Source of the DNA: Rapana venosa
Lineage: Eukaryota > Mollusca > Gastropoda > Neogastropoda > Muricidae
Assembly (NCBI GenBank): GCA_028751875.1
Contig: CM054155.1
Span: 8,516,962-8,580,961, forward strand
Length of the DNA stretch: 64,000 bases
Direction of reading: 5' to 3'
This document shows positions 53,401 through 63,530 of the stretch, piece after piece; within the stretch, counting starts at the first letter, position 1; every line of letters begins with the position of its first letter. The translations under genes and the position numbers were made by a program. The notes under the pieces were generated by a model that worked only from the letters and a program-made list of their open reading frames with translations, did no database searches and had not been told where the DNA came from.

Positions 53401-55738
53401 TTCCGGATTGTGAAGGAAAACAAAAAGTTAATCAATTTTGTTTTCCCTTTTTTCTTGGCAATCCTGGTTTCCCTTTTTGGGGGGGGGGGGGTTTCAATTG
53501 TTTAGATATTCTTTGCAATTTTTTTAATTTTTTTGAAATTTTCTTTTCCCCTTTTTAAAAGGAAAATTTTAAATTTTCTTAAACACCAAAATTTTCTTTT
53601 TTTCCAATTTTTTTCTGTTGGGAATTTTCCCACCGGCATTTTCCCAAATTTAATTTTTTTTTTGAACAAGGGAAATTTTTAAAATTGTGTTTTTTTTCTG
53701 AAAATTTTTCTTTGTAAGGGGGGGGAAGGCTTCTTTTTTTTTCTTATTGGGTTTTTTCCCGCAGAAAAAGCTTAGGTTTGTTCTCTAAGGAACGGGTTTT
53801 TTGGGGAAGAATGGTAATTAAAGGGGGAGATTTTATAGTTTTTGAAATGGACATGGGAATGCTGGTGTAACAAAAAAACTGAGCAGAGGGGCATTTACAG
53901 CTTGGTTTTTTTCCAAACCTCTTTCTGCCCCTTTTTTCTCTGGTCCAAAGCTTTTAAAAAACCCCTTTTTAATCTGTGGCCGGAAATACATGTCGAAATT
54001 GATACCCCAGCTGTTTTTTTTGTTTCTTTTTTCCCAAAAAAATTAAAGGGGCGACCCCAAAGGACAAAAAGAGGGGAAAAAATTTTTAAAACCCGCTTGT
54101 TGGAACGAGGGCCCGGGTTGTTTTTCATATTTTAACCCTTTTTGCTCTTCCTTTTGTTTTTTCATTTTTCACCCTTTTAAAAGGCAACCCTTTTTGGGGG
54201 ACCCGGACAACCCTTTTCAGTTGCTTTACTACTTTGGGGTATAAATCAGCAGTCTTTCTCCGTAAAACACACAGACCTTTCCCAGTCAGTCCTTTATCTG
54301 GGCCCAAAAAAAAAGCAACAGTTATGAGGAACAATTTTGTGGGAAAAAAGTTTTAAACCCAAAATTTCAACCAAAACTAAATTTAGATCAGTAATTTTGT
54401 TGAGCAGGGAAAAAAAAAAACAAAATACCACCCCACCTTTTGAATTTAAAATTCACTTTAAAACGTTGAAAAACCCTTTTATTCAGAAAGTAAAATAAAC
54501 CAGTTTGGGAAAAAAGCACTAGGAGACATTTGGATTCAAAAAATTTTGATAACTGTACACACCCGTCAGAACAGGAAAAATACGGAAAAAGAAACAGAGG
54601 GAAAGAAAGTTTAGAGGGTTGGGCATTTTACGTAAAAAAATTTTTTTTTTTTAAAGAAGGGCTTTTGGGAGATAAGATTTTTATTTAAAAACACACAATA
54701 ACACAAAATACTTTAGAGGGGGGGCACCAGATCTACTTTCCCAAAACAGGGAAACCCGATTATTTTTCCCCTTTTCGGATCAAGGGGTTTTTATAACAGA
54801 AAGGGGAAAAGGCCCCAATTTTTATTACATCCCCTTCCCAATTTCCCATGGCAGATTTTCCCCTGCCTGTCCTATTCCGTGGGTTTTGTGGGCAAATAAA
54901 ACCTTGGCTTTGTTTATGAAAAAATTTAAAAAACTTTTTAAGTTAAAACAACACCCTTTTAATCGAGCGGGTTTTGACAAAAAGGTTTTCCATACAAAAA
55001 TTACTACCCCTTTGTATTGTGTAGGAACTGGCCCGCATTGGACTGTTTTTTTGTGTTATCTGGTTTTTAGTTCATCAGTGATGTAAAAACCAATCGTCAT
55101 AAAAACAAAACAAGCAGGTACTTAATGTGTGTAAAAAATTTCAAAAAGATAGTCATTTTTGCTCATCTAAATCAGAAACAGTAAGGCAAGGCATTTTTGC
55201 ATGGCCCCTTTTTGGGTCAAAAATTTGGGGGGAGCCTTTTCCCAAAAAAGGGAGGATGCCCCGGTGTGTAAGGCGGGCCCGCTATTGCAAAAAGGGTCAA
55301 TCTCAGAGTGGCCCAAAAATTGGGTTTTTGGGGTTGTTTGTTTTTTTGATTTTCCAACTTCCGACACCTACTTTTTCCAACATTTTTTTTATGTTTTTTG
55401 TGACATTTTTTTTCTACCCGTTGCACCCAAATTTGAAAAATATTGCAATTAGTTCCTTTGGGAAAAAGTAAGGATTTATACACTTTTCCTCATTTAAAAC
55501 CCAAAGTAAAACCCAAGGGCCCCCGTTTATTCAAAAAAGCACCAATAAAGCCATTGGTTTGCTGTTTTTTTCCAGCAGGATAACCCCCTTTTTTTCATAC
55601 GGGAAATTTTTCTTCCTCTTCCTTGCTCAGACGAAAATATTGTTGTCTGTTTTGAGCGAAAAAAAGCGTCACGGGGTTTGGTTTTAAATGCCTGTCAAGT
55701 CAGGCCCCGTGCTTTCCCATTTTTAAAATAAAAGAGAA

Positions 55739-56703
55739 TTTTTCTGGAATCGGTCTGTGAGGTTAGTAACCAGGTGAGGGCTGTGCCATTAATACCAAAC
55801 GTATTTTGGAGGCGAGAAAGAAGAATTGAGTGATCTATGGTATCAAAGGCTGCAGATAAAGTCAAGAAGAGTGAGGAGGGAGATTTTTCCTGCATCAGAA
55901 GCAAGTAGAAGTGTATCTAAAGTGTGGACTAGGGTTGGTTTCGGTGGCTGTGGTTGAGGGAGGATAGCAATTGAAAAAGGGAGGTAGGGAGATCATTTGA
56001 AAAGTAAGGTGGACTGGTTGAGTCTGTTTGAGAACAATCGTTTTTCTAGGTGACTTTTGAGACAAAGGGAAATTAGAGACAGGTCTATATTCTTCAGGAA
56101 TGTTGAGATCAAGGTCGTGCGTTTTTTAGTAGAGAATGACTATTTCTTTTTAAGAGCTGATGGAAAATTTTGAGCAAGAGATGAGTTACTATTTAGTGAA
56201 TAATAGGTACAAGTTGTTGAGGCATTGTGAAAAAAGAGCAGGTATGGATCAAGTTCCATCGATTTTATGTCAAATTCCTTCGAATTGTCATGATTCCTTT
56301 TTCACTTGTGGGATGGAAGGAAAAGAGAGGAATGCCAGTGAACTGGGGATCAGGAGACACAGGCTGGAATTGAGTCTGATCATGGATTATGAGTTTGAAT
56401 TTGTCTATTTGTTTTTGGAAAAGCTGTTTATTGATTTCGGTTTTTTGACTTCCACCACTGCCGTTCTAGTTGCCGGCGTTTGCGCTTTGCTATCAAGATG
56501 TCTTGGGTATACCATGGCGCACAGGGTCTGTCAGGTAGGAGATGGTCAGTAGGAGGTGCATGCTCATCAAGCAATTGGCGGAGAATAGTGTTCTAGTAAT
56601 CAGAAAGGTCAGCGTGGTCAGAGGTTTGTGATAAACGTTCGGAAACTTGGGAAGAGAAGGTATGAATGTCTAAGGCCTTAAGATTGCGGCGAGTAACATA
56701 TTT
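55739..56703 (-). mobile_element. CR1/L2-type LINE ORF2 fragment, clean, minus strand
   Basis: Read from high to low coordinates: KKYVTRRNLKALDIHTF, CAPWYTQDILIAKRKRRQ then LERQW (linker between endonuclease and reverse transcriptase, about 56690-56470), PEEYRPVSNFP (about 56100), and AGKISLL with LSAAFDTIDHSILLSRLQ and FGINGTALTWL (55904-55750). Several stops and frame changes. The fragment ends artificially at the 55738/55739 junction and its continuation is in the damaged copy. On its other side it meets the left terminal repeat at about 56704. The long plus-strand frame 56160-56552 is its antisense shadow. Confidence 0.85.
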
Positions 56704-56704
56704 C

Positions 56705-56885
56705 TTCTTTTCTGCCTTTTTGGTCCATTCTGCTGCTTTTTTTGTCCAGAAAGACCTATAAGATAACAGTTCTCTCTTAGTCCGAAGTCAGATGCCCTAG
56801 GCCTGACTTGTAAGGTGCTTGAGGGTAACGTGACGCAATTTTGCTCATATAACAGACAACAATGGCTGCTGCCTGAGCGTTGGAA
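56705..56885 (+). repeat. Left inverted terminal repeat
   Basis: Modules from outside inwards: ttttctgcctttttggtcca, tttgtccagaaagacctata, ttctctcttagtccgaagtc, ctaggcctgacttgtaaggt, aacgtgacgcaattttgctc, atataacagacaacaatggc and gctgcctgagcgttgga. About 80 percent of bases agree by eye with the reverse complement of the right arm over the inner 100 bases. Confidence 0.8.
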
Positions 56886-57359
56886 AACGAAAAATACATT
56901 TTACTCAGGATTAAACCAAAGTTTCCGACCACTGTACAATTCCCATGGCAGAGCAATGTGGTAGTCTCTCATTGAAGGTAAGAACTTCAGAAGGAGTATA
57001 AGATAAAACAGTGCAGGTAGAGGCAAACAGCATCAGAGTTAGTTCAAATTAATCACTGTGTCATGTCACTTTTGTCCAGCATAACCAGAACATGGAAAGC
57101 TGAGTTCACCCATCCCACTCTTGCTGAAATGAAATAACACAGCAGAATCAATCAAAATCAGGCACACCTAGTGTATCAAGTTCATTCACTTCCTGAAGAT
57201 TGAGACAGCTAAAGTCTTTGCATTGTCCACATGCCACTGAACATTGGAGCCCATGTGGATTTTTTCTGAATGGACTTTGCTTTAGTACAGTTGCATCGCA
57301 GGACCTTTATATTCTCTGCAGCAGGAGGGAGATCAGTCTTGCCTGGGACAAAGAGCAGT

Positions 57360-57540
57360 GTGAAAAATAGCCAGCTCCTGTTAGTGGTGTGTGGAGAATT
57401 GGCAGCTCATATCATTAGTGCAGTGTGGAAAATAGGCAGCTCATATTATTAGTGCAGTGTGGAGAATAGCCAGCTTCAAATAGTGCAGTGTGGAAAATAG
57501 GCAGCTCATAATTGCGGAGTGTGGAGAATAGGCAGTTCCT
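57360..57540. repeat. Short tandem repeat (about 35 bp) grown out of the coding sequence
   Basis: Five to six units of the type agctcatattattagtgcag plus tgtggaaaataggc. On the minus strand each unit encodes a version of the CLFSTL segment that precedes the array. It replaces the deleted middle of the pseudogene. The same array is visible in the damaged duplicate at 52495-52660. Confidence 0.85.
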
Positions 57541-58246
57541 ATTTGTGGGGTCCATGTCTATAATGTGGAGAAATATAAAGCTGCTCTGACCTGGACAGTT
57601 TCCACTGCACACAGCTTCCCTCATCCCTGATTATCCTGAAGGTGGGGCACAGAGAGGCCAGGACATTTTCTTTCCACAGAAGATCCAGTTGCCTGGCTTT
57701 GTCATGTTCACCAAAATCTTGTACTACTCCGTATGCTAAAGACAAAGTAGCTGCAGAATGTTCAAAGTAGCAATTGGAAACATTGTCTCTGGTGATAATG
57801 TTAGATTATTATGTACAACCTTACATTGTTTGGAGCCAGGCGTGCTGCGCCAATAATGCCCATACTATGGAAGGTACCAGTTCTATCCAGTGTCCTGATC
57901 TGAAGATCTACATTGTCAGCAACAAACTGGATCCAGCTGTTGGGGATCATGCCTACCAGGTCTGCTTCCTGGTCAGCAGCAGCACACATTTTCACACAGA
58001 CTGACCTCCTTGTATGAAGAACAAAACCCAAGCTTGTGGACAGTTCAACAAGGTCTTTGGAGCCAGTCTGCTGGGGCATGGCAACCCCAAGAGCAATCTG
58101 AAGAGGGGGGATGAGTACTGTTGGTCGTGCTGCCTGCATTAGTGCCTGACCAAGAGAAGCAATTGTCAAGTCAGGATCTGTTTTCCTCCCAGTGAAGTTC
58201 TGAGAAACAGATCTAAAGAAGATGGTAAATAATCGCAACTATTTTA

Positions 58247-58261
58247 GGGGGGGGGGGGGGG
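58247..58261. repeat. Poly-G run inside the pseudogene
   Basis: About fifteen G immediately precede ggatctcaattgtttgag. The run lies between two frames of the pseudogene and may hide a frameshift or a collapsed segment. Confidence 0.7.
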
Positions 58262-60467
58262 GATCTCAATTGTTTGAGATACTTGCTTCTGCAGAAGAAT
58301 GCTCTGTTGAGATGTTGACGTTCCTGATATTTGATAGGAAAGTTTTCCAAATGTCTGAATCATTCTGTTTTTCTTCTTTCTCTGCATCTGTCTCCCTGTT
58401 GGATTTTGCATATTTATCCACGATATTCTCTGCATTTGACCTTAATGTAATGACATTTTCTTTTCCTCTAATGCAGGTAATAATTGCTTAATCACCAAAG
58501 TGACTTTCTATTTTCTGCCACATGTATTTCTCTGTGTAGGGAGTGTCACCACGGACATACTCTTTCATCTTTGTGCATGATTGTGATTTTTTCATGATCA
58601 TTCTCTTTGAAATAAGCATTAGGCTTCATCACAAGCTGTCTCTACTAGTCTTCCTGCAGTTGCTGTGGTCTGTTCCTCTGAAGAATGGTGGAATGCTATA
58701 GGGCTAGATTTCATAGTTGTGAAATGGACACTGCACTGCTGGTGATACACAGCATCTGCAGCAGGAAGGTCACTGACAGCTTGCATTCTTCCACACACTC
58801 TTTCTGCCCATTTGTTCTCTGGTCCATGCTTAAAACCACTTTCTTGAATCTGCTGCCGGCAACTACATGTCCGAACTTGATACACAGCTGTTTCGTTTCT
58901 TCCTGAAATAATTAATGGACTGACCACAAAAGTGACAAAAAGAGGAATTATTTAAACCTAGCTTGCTTGGAACGAGGAGCTGGGTTGTTTACATATTGAA
59001 CATCTTGCTCTTCCTTCTGTCTCTTCATTGTCACCCTTCAAACGGCATACATTTTGGAGACCTGGTACACCTTTCTCAGTCTGCTTTACTACATCTTGGC
59101 TATCAGTCAGCAGTCTTTCTCCAGATAACACACACAGACCTACCCAGTCAGTCCTTTCATCTGGACAAAAAAATGCAATCAGTTATGAGGAACAATTTTG
59201 TGGTAAAAAGTCAAACAAAATTGCAACCAAATCTAATTTAGATCAGTAATTTTGTAGAGCAGGAGAAAAAAAAAAACAAAATACCACACCCCACCCTTAG
59301 AATTAAAGTTACACTGAAAACAGTTGAAAGCCTTGTATTCAGAATGTAAAATAAACCAGTAGGGTAAATAGCACTAGGCAGACATTTGGATTCAATAAAT
59401 TCTGATCAACTGTACACACAGTCAGAGACAGGAAACATACAGAAAATGAAACAGAGGGAAAGAAAGTGAGAGGGATGACATGTACGCATACACACATGTT
59501 TTTTTTTAACAGAAAGGGCTGTAGATAAGCATGTATATAAATACACACACATATACACACATACTTTAGCAGGGAGCACACAGATCTACTTTCCGAAAGC
59601 AGGGAACACAGATCTATTTTTCCCTTTACTGGATCAAGGGTATATATCAACAGAAAGGGGATAGGCCCCCAATGTTTATACACTCCCTTCCTAATTTCTA
59701 TTGGCAGATTTCTCCCGTGCCTGTCCTATCCAGTGTTCTGTGGACAAATAACACCTCTGGCTATGTTTATGAAAATTAAAAACACTTTCAAGTAAAACAA
59801 CACAATGCAATCAGAGTCGATTTTGACAAATTGGTTTTCCATACAAATATCACTACCCTTCTGTATTGTGTAGGAACTGGCCAGCATGTGGACTGTTGTT
59901 TTGATGTTATCTGGTTTAATACGTACATCAGTGATGTAAAGACCACATACGTCATAAAAACAAGCAAGCAGGTACTATAATGTGTGTAAAATTTCAAAAG
60001 ATAGTCATTTTTGCTCATCTAAATCAGAATCAGTAAGGCAAGAGCATTTGCTGCCATGGCCCTTTCTGGGTCAAAAATGGGTGGAGCCTTACCAAATAAG
60101 GGAGGATGCCACGGTGTGTAAGGCAGGCCAGCTATAGCAAAGGATCAATCTCAGAGTGCCAAATATTGTTTTGGGGCTTGTTTGTTTATTGATTTTCGGC
60201 AACTTCCGACACCTACTTTTTCCAACATTTTTATATGTTTTTTGTGACATTTTTCTCTACCTGTTGCACCAAGTTTGAAAACTATTGCAATTAGTTCCTT
60301 GGGAAATGTAAGGATTGACTACACTATATCACGTCATTTAAACCAATGTAAACCAAGGACAACCCGTTTATTCAAACAAGCACCAACTAAGAGCCATTGG
60401 TTTGACTGTTGTCCAGCAGGATATCCATGTTTATTTGCATACGAATTTGTCTTCCTCATCCATTGCT

Positions 60468-60650
60468 CAGACAGCAACTATTGTTGTCTGTTATATGAGC
60501 GAAAATGCGTCACGCTGCCGTTAAGTGCCTGTCAAGTCAGGCCCAGTGCATCCGACTTCACATAAAAGAGAATTTTTATCTTGTAAGTCTTTCTGGGAAA
60601 AAGGCAGGAGGATGGTTCCAGAAGGCAGAAAATAGACAAGAAGGAGGTGA
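60468..60650 (-). repeat. Right inverted terminal repeat
   Basis: The reverse complement reads, from outside inwards: ttttctgccttctggaacca, cccagaaagacttacaagat, gtgaagtcggatgcactggg, cctgacttgacaggcactta, gcgtgacgcattttcgctca, tataacagacaacaatagtt and gctgtctgagcaatgga. Just inside, at 60463, an ATG opens the short peptide MDEEDKFVCK before a stop. That might be the original start region of the enclosed gene. Confidence 0.8.
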
Positions 60651-60684
60651 GAGGAAGAAAACAAACAAGGCAGAAACAAAAGAA

Positions 60685-61184
60685 NNNNNNNNNNNNNNNN
60701 NNNNNNNNNNNNNNNNNNNNNNNNNNNNNNNNNNNNNNNNNNNNNNNNNNNNNNNNNNNNNNNNNNNNNNNNNNNNNNNNNNNNNNNNNNNNNNNNNNNN
60801 NNNNNNNNNNNNNNNNNNNNNNNNNNNNNNNNNNNNNNNNNNNNNNNNNNNNNNNNNNNNNNNNNNNNNNNNNNNNNNNNNNNNNNNNNNNNNNNNNNNN
60901 NNNNNNNNNNNNNNNNNNNNNNNNNNNNNNNNNNNNNNNNNNNNNNNNNNNNNNNNNNNNNNNNNNNNNNNNNNNNNNNNNNNNNNNNNNNNNNNNNNNN
61001 NNNNNNNNNNNNNNNNNNNNNNNNNNNNNNNNNNNNNNNNNNNNNNNNNNNNNNNNNNNNNNNNNNNNNNNNNNNNNNNNNNNNNNNNNNNNNNNNNNNN
61101 NNNNNNNNNNNNNNNNNNNNNNNNNNNNNNNNNNNNNNNNNNNNNNNNNNNNNNNNNNNNNNNNNNNNNNNNNNNNNNNNNNNN
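60685..61184. other. Assembly gap of exactly 500 N
   Basis: Third fixed-size placeholder. The next 80 bases (61185-61260) are homopolymer-rich low-fidelity sequence of the same kind as elsewhere. Confidence 0.99.
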
Positions 61185-61423
61185 TTTTAAAAGGTTTTTT
61201 TTTGGGTTTTTCCTTTTTTTTTTCTTTTTGGGCCCCCCCACTGCCCCCGTCACGTGAACCCAGAGAGTCCTCTCCCCGAATGCAAAGGGTTCTGCAGACA
61301 TCAAAGGAAAGTCACTTGAGGACTTGTTCAGGCATTATCAGTTTGTCATAGAAAAGGATTGGGGTTTTTCATGATTAATGTTGCATGATGATTGAAGAGT
61401 GGGGAGTTTTTAAGTGTGTGTGT

Positions 61424-61760
61424 GTTAAGTCAAGTCAAGTCAAATTTTTTATTTCCAGATGGTACATTGAATAAGCAATGCATTGCTTCTTTTTCATTAA
61501 GCCATCTATCTAAGAACAAATTTCTTAATGATTATACTGAAATACTACATTATTGCAACCTTTGCCAATAAATTGAACCAGTAAAAAGAGGAAAATCGGT
61601 AAAATAATACATTGGAAAATACAAATTACACACATATACATACACACGCACACACATACTCATACACCACCTGCACGGTTAGCGCACACGTAGACACACA
61701 ACACAACACACACACACACACACTTAGGGAAAGACTATTTCAAGAATTTTTAAAAAATCA
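61424..61760 (-). mobile_element. LINE 3' end with TTGAC tail, minus strand
   Basis: The plus strand begins aagtcaagtcaagtcaa, then tttccagatggtacattgaa and cattaagccatctatctaag, and runs into a CA-rich tract at 61625-61720. The tail type equals that of the LINE at 40532-42085. A damaged copy lies at 21575-22035. No coding sequence is included. Confidence 0.6.
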
Positions 61761-62435
61761 TAAAACATCGAGACAAACAAATTACTTCACCTACTATATC
61801 ATCCATTATTTCACGTTCATACTTTAGATAATAAAAAGGTACAGAACGAAACATCAGAAAATACTAGGCATTCATTGCGTCATTACTGACAATATTGCCT
61901 GCAATGACATCCCTCCTCTCCTCCTCCACCCACGCAAACGTGTGCTCATATGCGCTCACACTCTTCAAGTAGCGCTTTTTAAATATAATATATTCACACA
62001 ATAACTATCAAGCAAGCAAAATAAGTCAAATAAGACAATAATAATGATAATTATAATAGAGATACAATAATAATGATAATCACCCATCACCATGAGACAA
62101 GAATATAACAAATAATCCCCATCACCATGAGACAACAACATAACGATAATAACAGAAAAGCAATGGAAAGGAGGGGGGTGGAGTACCAAAGGGAAGGGGA
62201 AAAACACATTCAATCAAAATAGAAAAATAATAATAAAGAAACAATTATTCAAACAAGTAAAACCCCTATACAATACAAAAATCAAAAGCCCATAATCAAC
62301 TGGACTACCAAACTAAAACAATATCGCTTATAATAGTACTAATGATCTCATCTCTAACTGCAATAAAAACAACATCCATGATAAAACGCATTAAATTGGA
62401 CAAGATAAAGGGCATGAGGAGAGGAGAGGAGAGGA
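61761..62435. other. Clean A/T-rich non-coding sequence
   Basis: ATAATAATG-type segments at 62030-62080 and two similar short blocks containing cccatcaccatgagacaa at about 62080-62140. No gene seen. Confidence 0.55.
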
Positions 62436-62468
62436 AGAAGAGAGAGAGAGAGAGGAGATGAGAGAGAG

Positions 62469-62520
<52 letters not shown>
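62436..62520. repeat. (GA)n microsatellite
   Basis: AG dinucleotides with short interruptions at the left end. Confidence 0.95.
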
Positions 62521-62524
<4 letters not shown>

Positions 62525-62875
62525 AAAGGTTTATTGTGTTAAGCAAATATGCCCATTCACAAGGGGACAGTGGGGTGGGGATTGGGCACAAAATACACAT
62601 ATAATTGATAACACAATCAATCGTACCCTGCATACAACAACAACACCACAGAATTTGATTGCTAAAGCTTTCGACAATTGGAAAGAAATAGGGGTGGGGG
62701 AGGGTGGAGATACACTAAACATACAATCCATTGACACACAGCACAAACTATGAAGTCCGTGACAAGGTTTCCAAGTCACTGCCTTCTGTCCTTTTAGCCC
62801 ACTGCCTCATGGCATTATGTCACAGGTATGCGTGTCACAAATATGCGTGCAAAAGTTCACTTGGTTTCGACATCT
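62521..62875. other. Clean non-coding sequence
   Basis: Unique sequence between two microsatellites. The segment just after the GA run (tgacaaaggtttattgtgtt) looks like a retroelement 3' end in minus orientation but cannot be assigned. Confidence 0.45.
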
Positions 62876-62879
62876 CTCT

Positions 62880-62998
62880 CTCACACACACACACACGCAC
62901 GCACGCACGCACACCCATACACATACGCAAAGCCCGCAACCACACACATCACACACCCTTACTCACACTCACACCCACACACACACACACACACGCGC
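62880..62998. repeat. (CA)n microsatellite with GCAC variants
   Basis: Two CA/CACG blocks separated by about 40 bases. Histidine- and threonine-rich frames here are artefacts. Confidence 0.9.
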
Positions 62999-63076
62999 AA
63001 GCAAAAGTGCTATCACAACTAACCAAGGAAAAATCTCACAGCACCATGATCACATTCAGAACACGATCTCCAGCAC

Positions 63077-63530
63077 TTATTTTGTCTTTAAATTTTTCTG
63101 GATCGCCTGGTGTCCACTGTCAAACCTGGAGTAGACAGTCCGTTCTTCCTGAGTCATGTGCCTGAAGCTTCGTTTTGCCATCCAAAAGAAGTCTGACGGT
63201 TCGTCACCTGCTGCTGCTGTCCAACTGAACTGAAAAACCATGTCCTCGCTTTCACAGATCACAGTTTTAGGATTGTCCATGGAAACAAAAACATGGGCGA
63301 AATCCTGGTATCTTTTTGTGTTTCTGAGTTTTTTCTGTAGCGATCGGTCAGTCAGTTCAGCAACATAGTCGCGGATCAAGTCCACATCGTATCCAGCGTC
63401 ACGTACCTTGTCCAAGCAGTCCTCACTGTCCTCTTCCAGCGCAGCGGCAGCATCAGCGTAGCATGGCAACAAGGTTGAATTGGCTTTGCTGATCAGCCGC
63501 TGTGTCGGTAGGCACGGTGACGTCAGGGGA
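63077..63530 (-). CDS. Unrecognised protein, 3' coding exon, minus strand
   Basis: An open frame from at least 63472 to the stop TAA at 63077-63079 encodes about 130 residues of normal composition. It includes DCLDKVRDAGYDVDLIRDYV, then AELTDRSLQKKLRNTKRYQD, FAHVFVSMDNPKTVICESED and MVFQFSWTAAAGDEPSDFFW, ending RFDSGHQAIQKNLKTK. The charged, helix-compatible N-terminal half and mixed C-terminal half look like a genuine soluble intracellular protein. The frame stays open further upstream through 63530 and beyond without an ATG in a good context, so the true start or splice acceptor is undecided. The ATG at about 63465 is out of frame. I do not recognise the family. Upstream exons may be beyond the right edge. 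Confidence 0.6.

Larger units (their letters stand above)
50880..55738. other. Damaged duplicate of 55739-60580 (probable false tandem duplication)
   Basis: The two segments can be aligned from end to end in the same order and orientation at an offset of about 4.85-4.90 kb. Examples: tttgctttagtacag (52380 and 57277), the tcctgattgaagattacatt region (53031 and 57893), and acacctactttttccaacat (55363 and 60209). Differences are almost all bases overwritten by a neighbour or homopolymer length changes. Everything annotated in the clean segment is present here in unreadable form, including both terminal repeats and the enclosed pseudogene. Confidence 0.9.
57148..59200 (-). pseudogene. Frameshifted gene of a large uncharacterised invertebrate protein family
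   Basis: Fragments appear in order on the minus strand. VVKQTEKGVPGLQNVCRLKG at about 59035-59095. DAVYHQQCSVHF at 58721-58756, with ADAVYHxxC suggesting a metal-binding turn. KMKEYVRGDTPYTEKYMWQK then IESHFGD, a stop, and IRGKENVITLRS at about 58590-58420. GQALMQAARPTVLIPPLQ at about 58097-58151. FVADNVDLQIRTLDRTGTFH at 57867-57926. SFIFLHIIDMDPTNRN then CLFSTL at 57517-57585. A Cys-rich end HGLQCSVACGQCKDFSCLN at about 57255-57199, stop at 57148. From memory, proteins with DLHAADAxYH, FVADNVDHNxxT and a C-terminal CGQC-type cluster are very numerous and uncharacterised in corals, molluscs and fish. At least four frame changes and one stop make this copy dead. A large middle part between CLFSTL and the Cys-rich end is missing. 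Confidence 0.65.
56705..60660. mobile_element. Unit of about 4 kb with inverted terminal repeats and an uncharacterised gene family remnant
   Basis: The unit is bounded by inverted repeats of about 180 bases (56705-56885 and 60468-60650). Between them lie a minus-strand pseudogene (57148-59200) and about 1.2 kb of non-coding sequence on its 5' side (59240-60460), where only short CA/TA runs and A/T-rich segments are seen. Solo or partial members of the terminal repeat occur at 1847, 6095, 10430 and 11885, so the repeat is dispersed. This architecture suggests a DNA transposon or composite element. No transposase catalytic motif was recognised, and the outer boundary and target-site duplication cannot be fixed because the right side ends at an N gap. 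Confidence 0.55.

Noticed and set aside
53036..53558. Proline-rich plus-strand frames
   Set aside because: They cross a C/T homopolymer block that is absent from the clean copy of the same sequence at 58.1-58.3 kb.
56160..56552. Plus-strand open frame of 130 codons
   Set aside because: It is antisense to a clearly recognisable minus-strand LINE ORF2 segment.
59339..59683. Minus-strand open frame of 114 codons
   Set aside because: It covers CA/TA-rich non-coding sequence of the inverted-repeat unit; hydrophobic and cysteine-rich product without family resemblance.
56705..60660. LTR retrotransposon interpretation of the terminal repeats
   Set aside because: The repeats are inverted, not direct, and no protease, integrase, primer-binding site or polypurine tract was seen.
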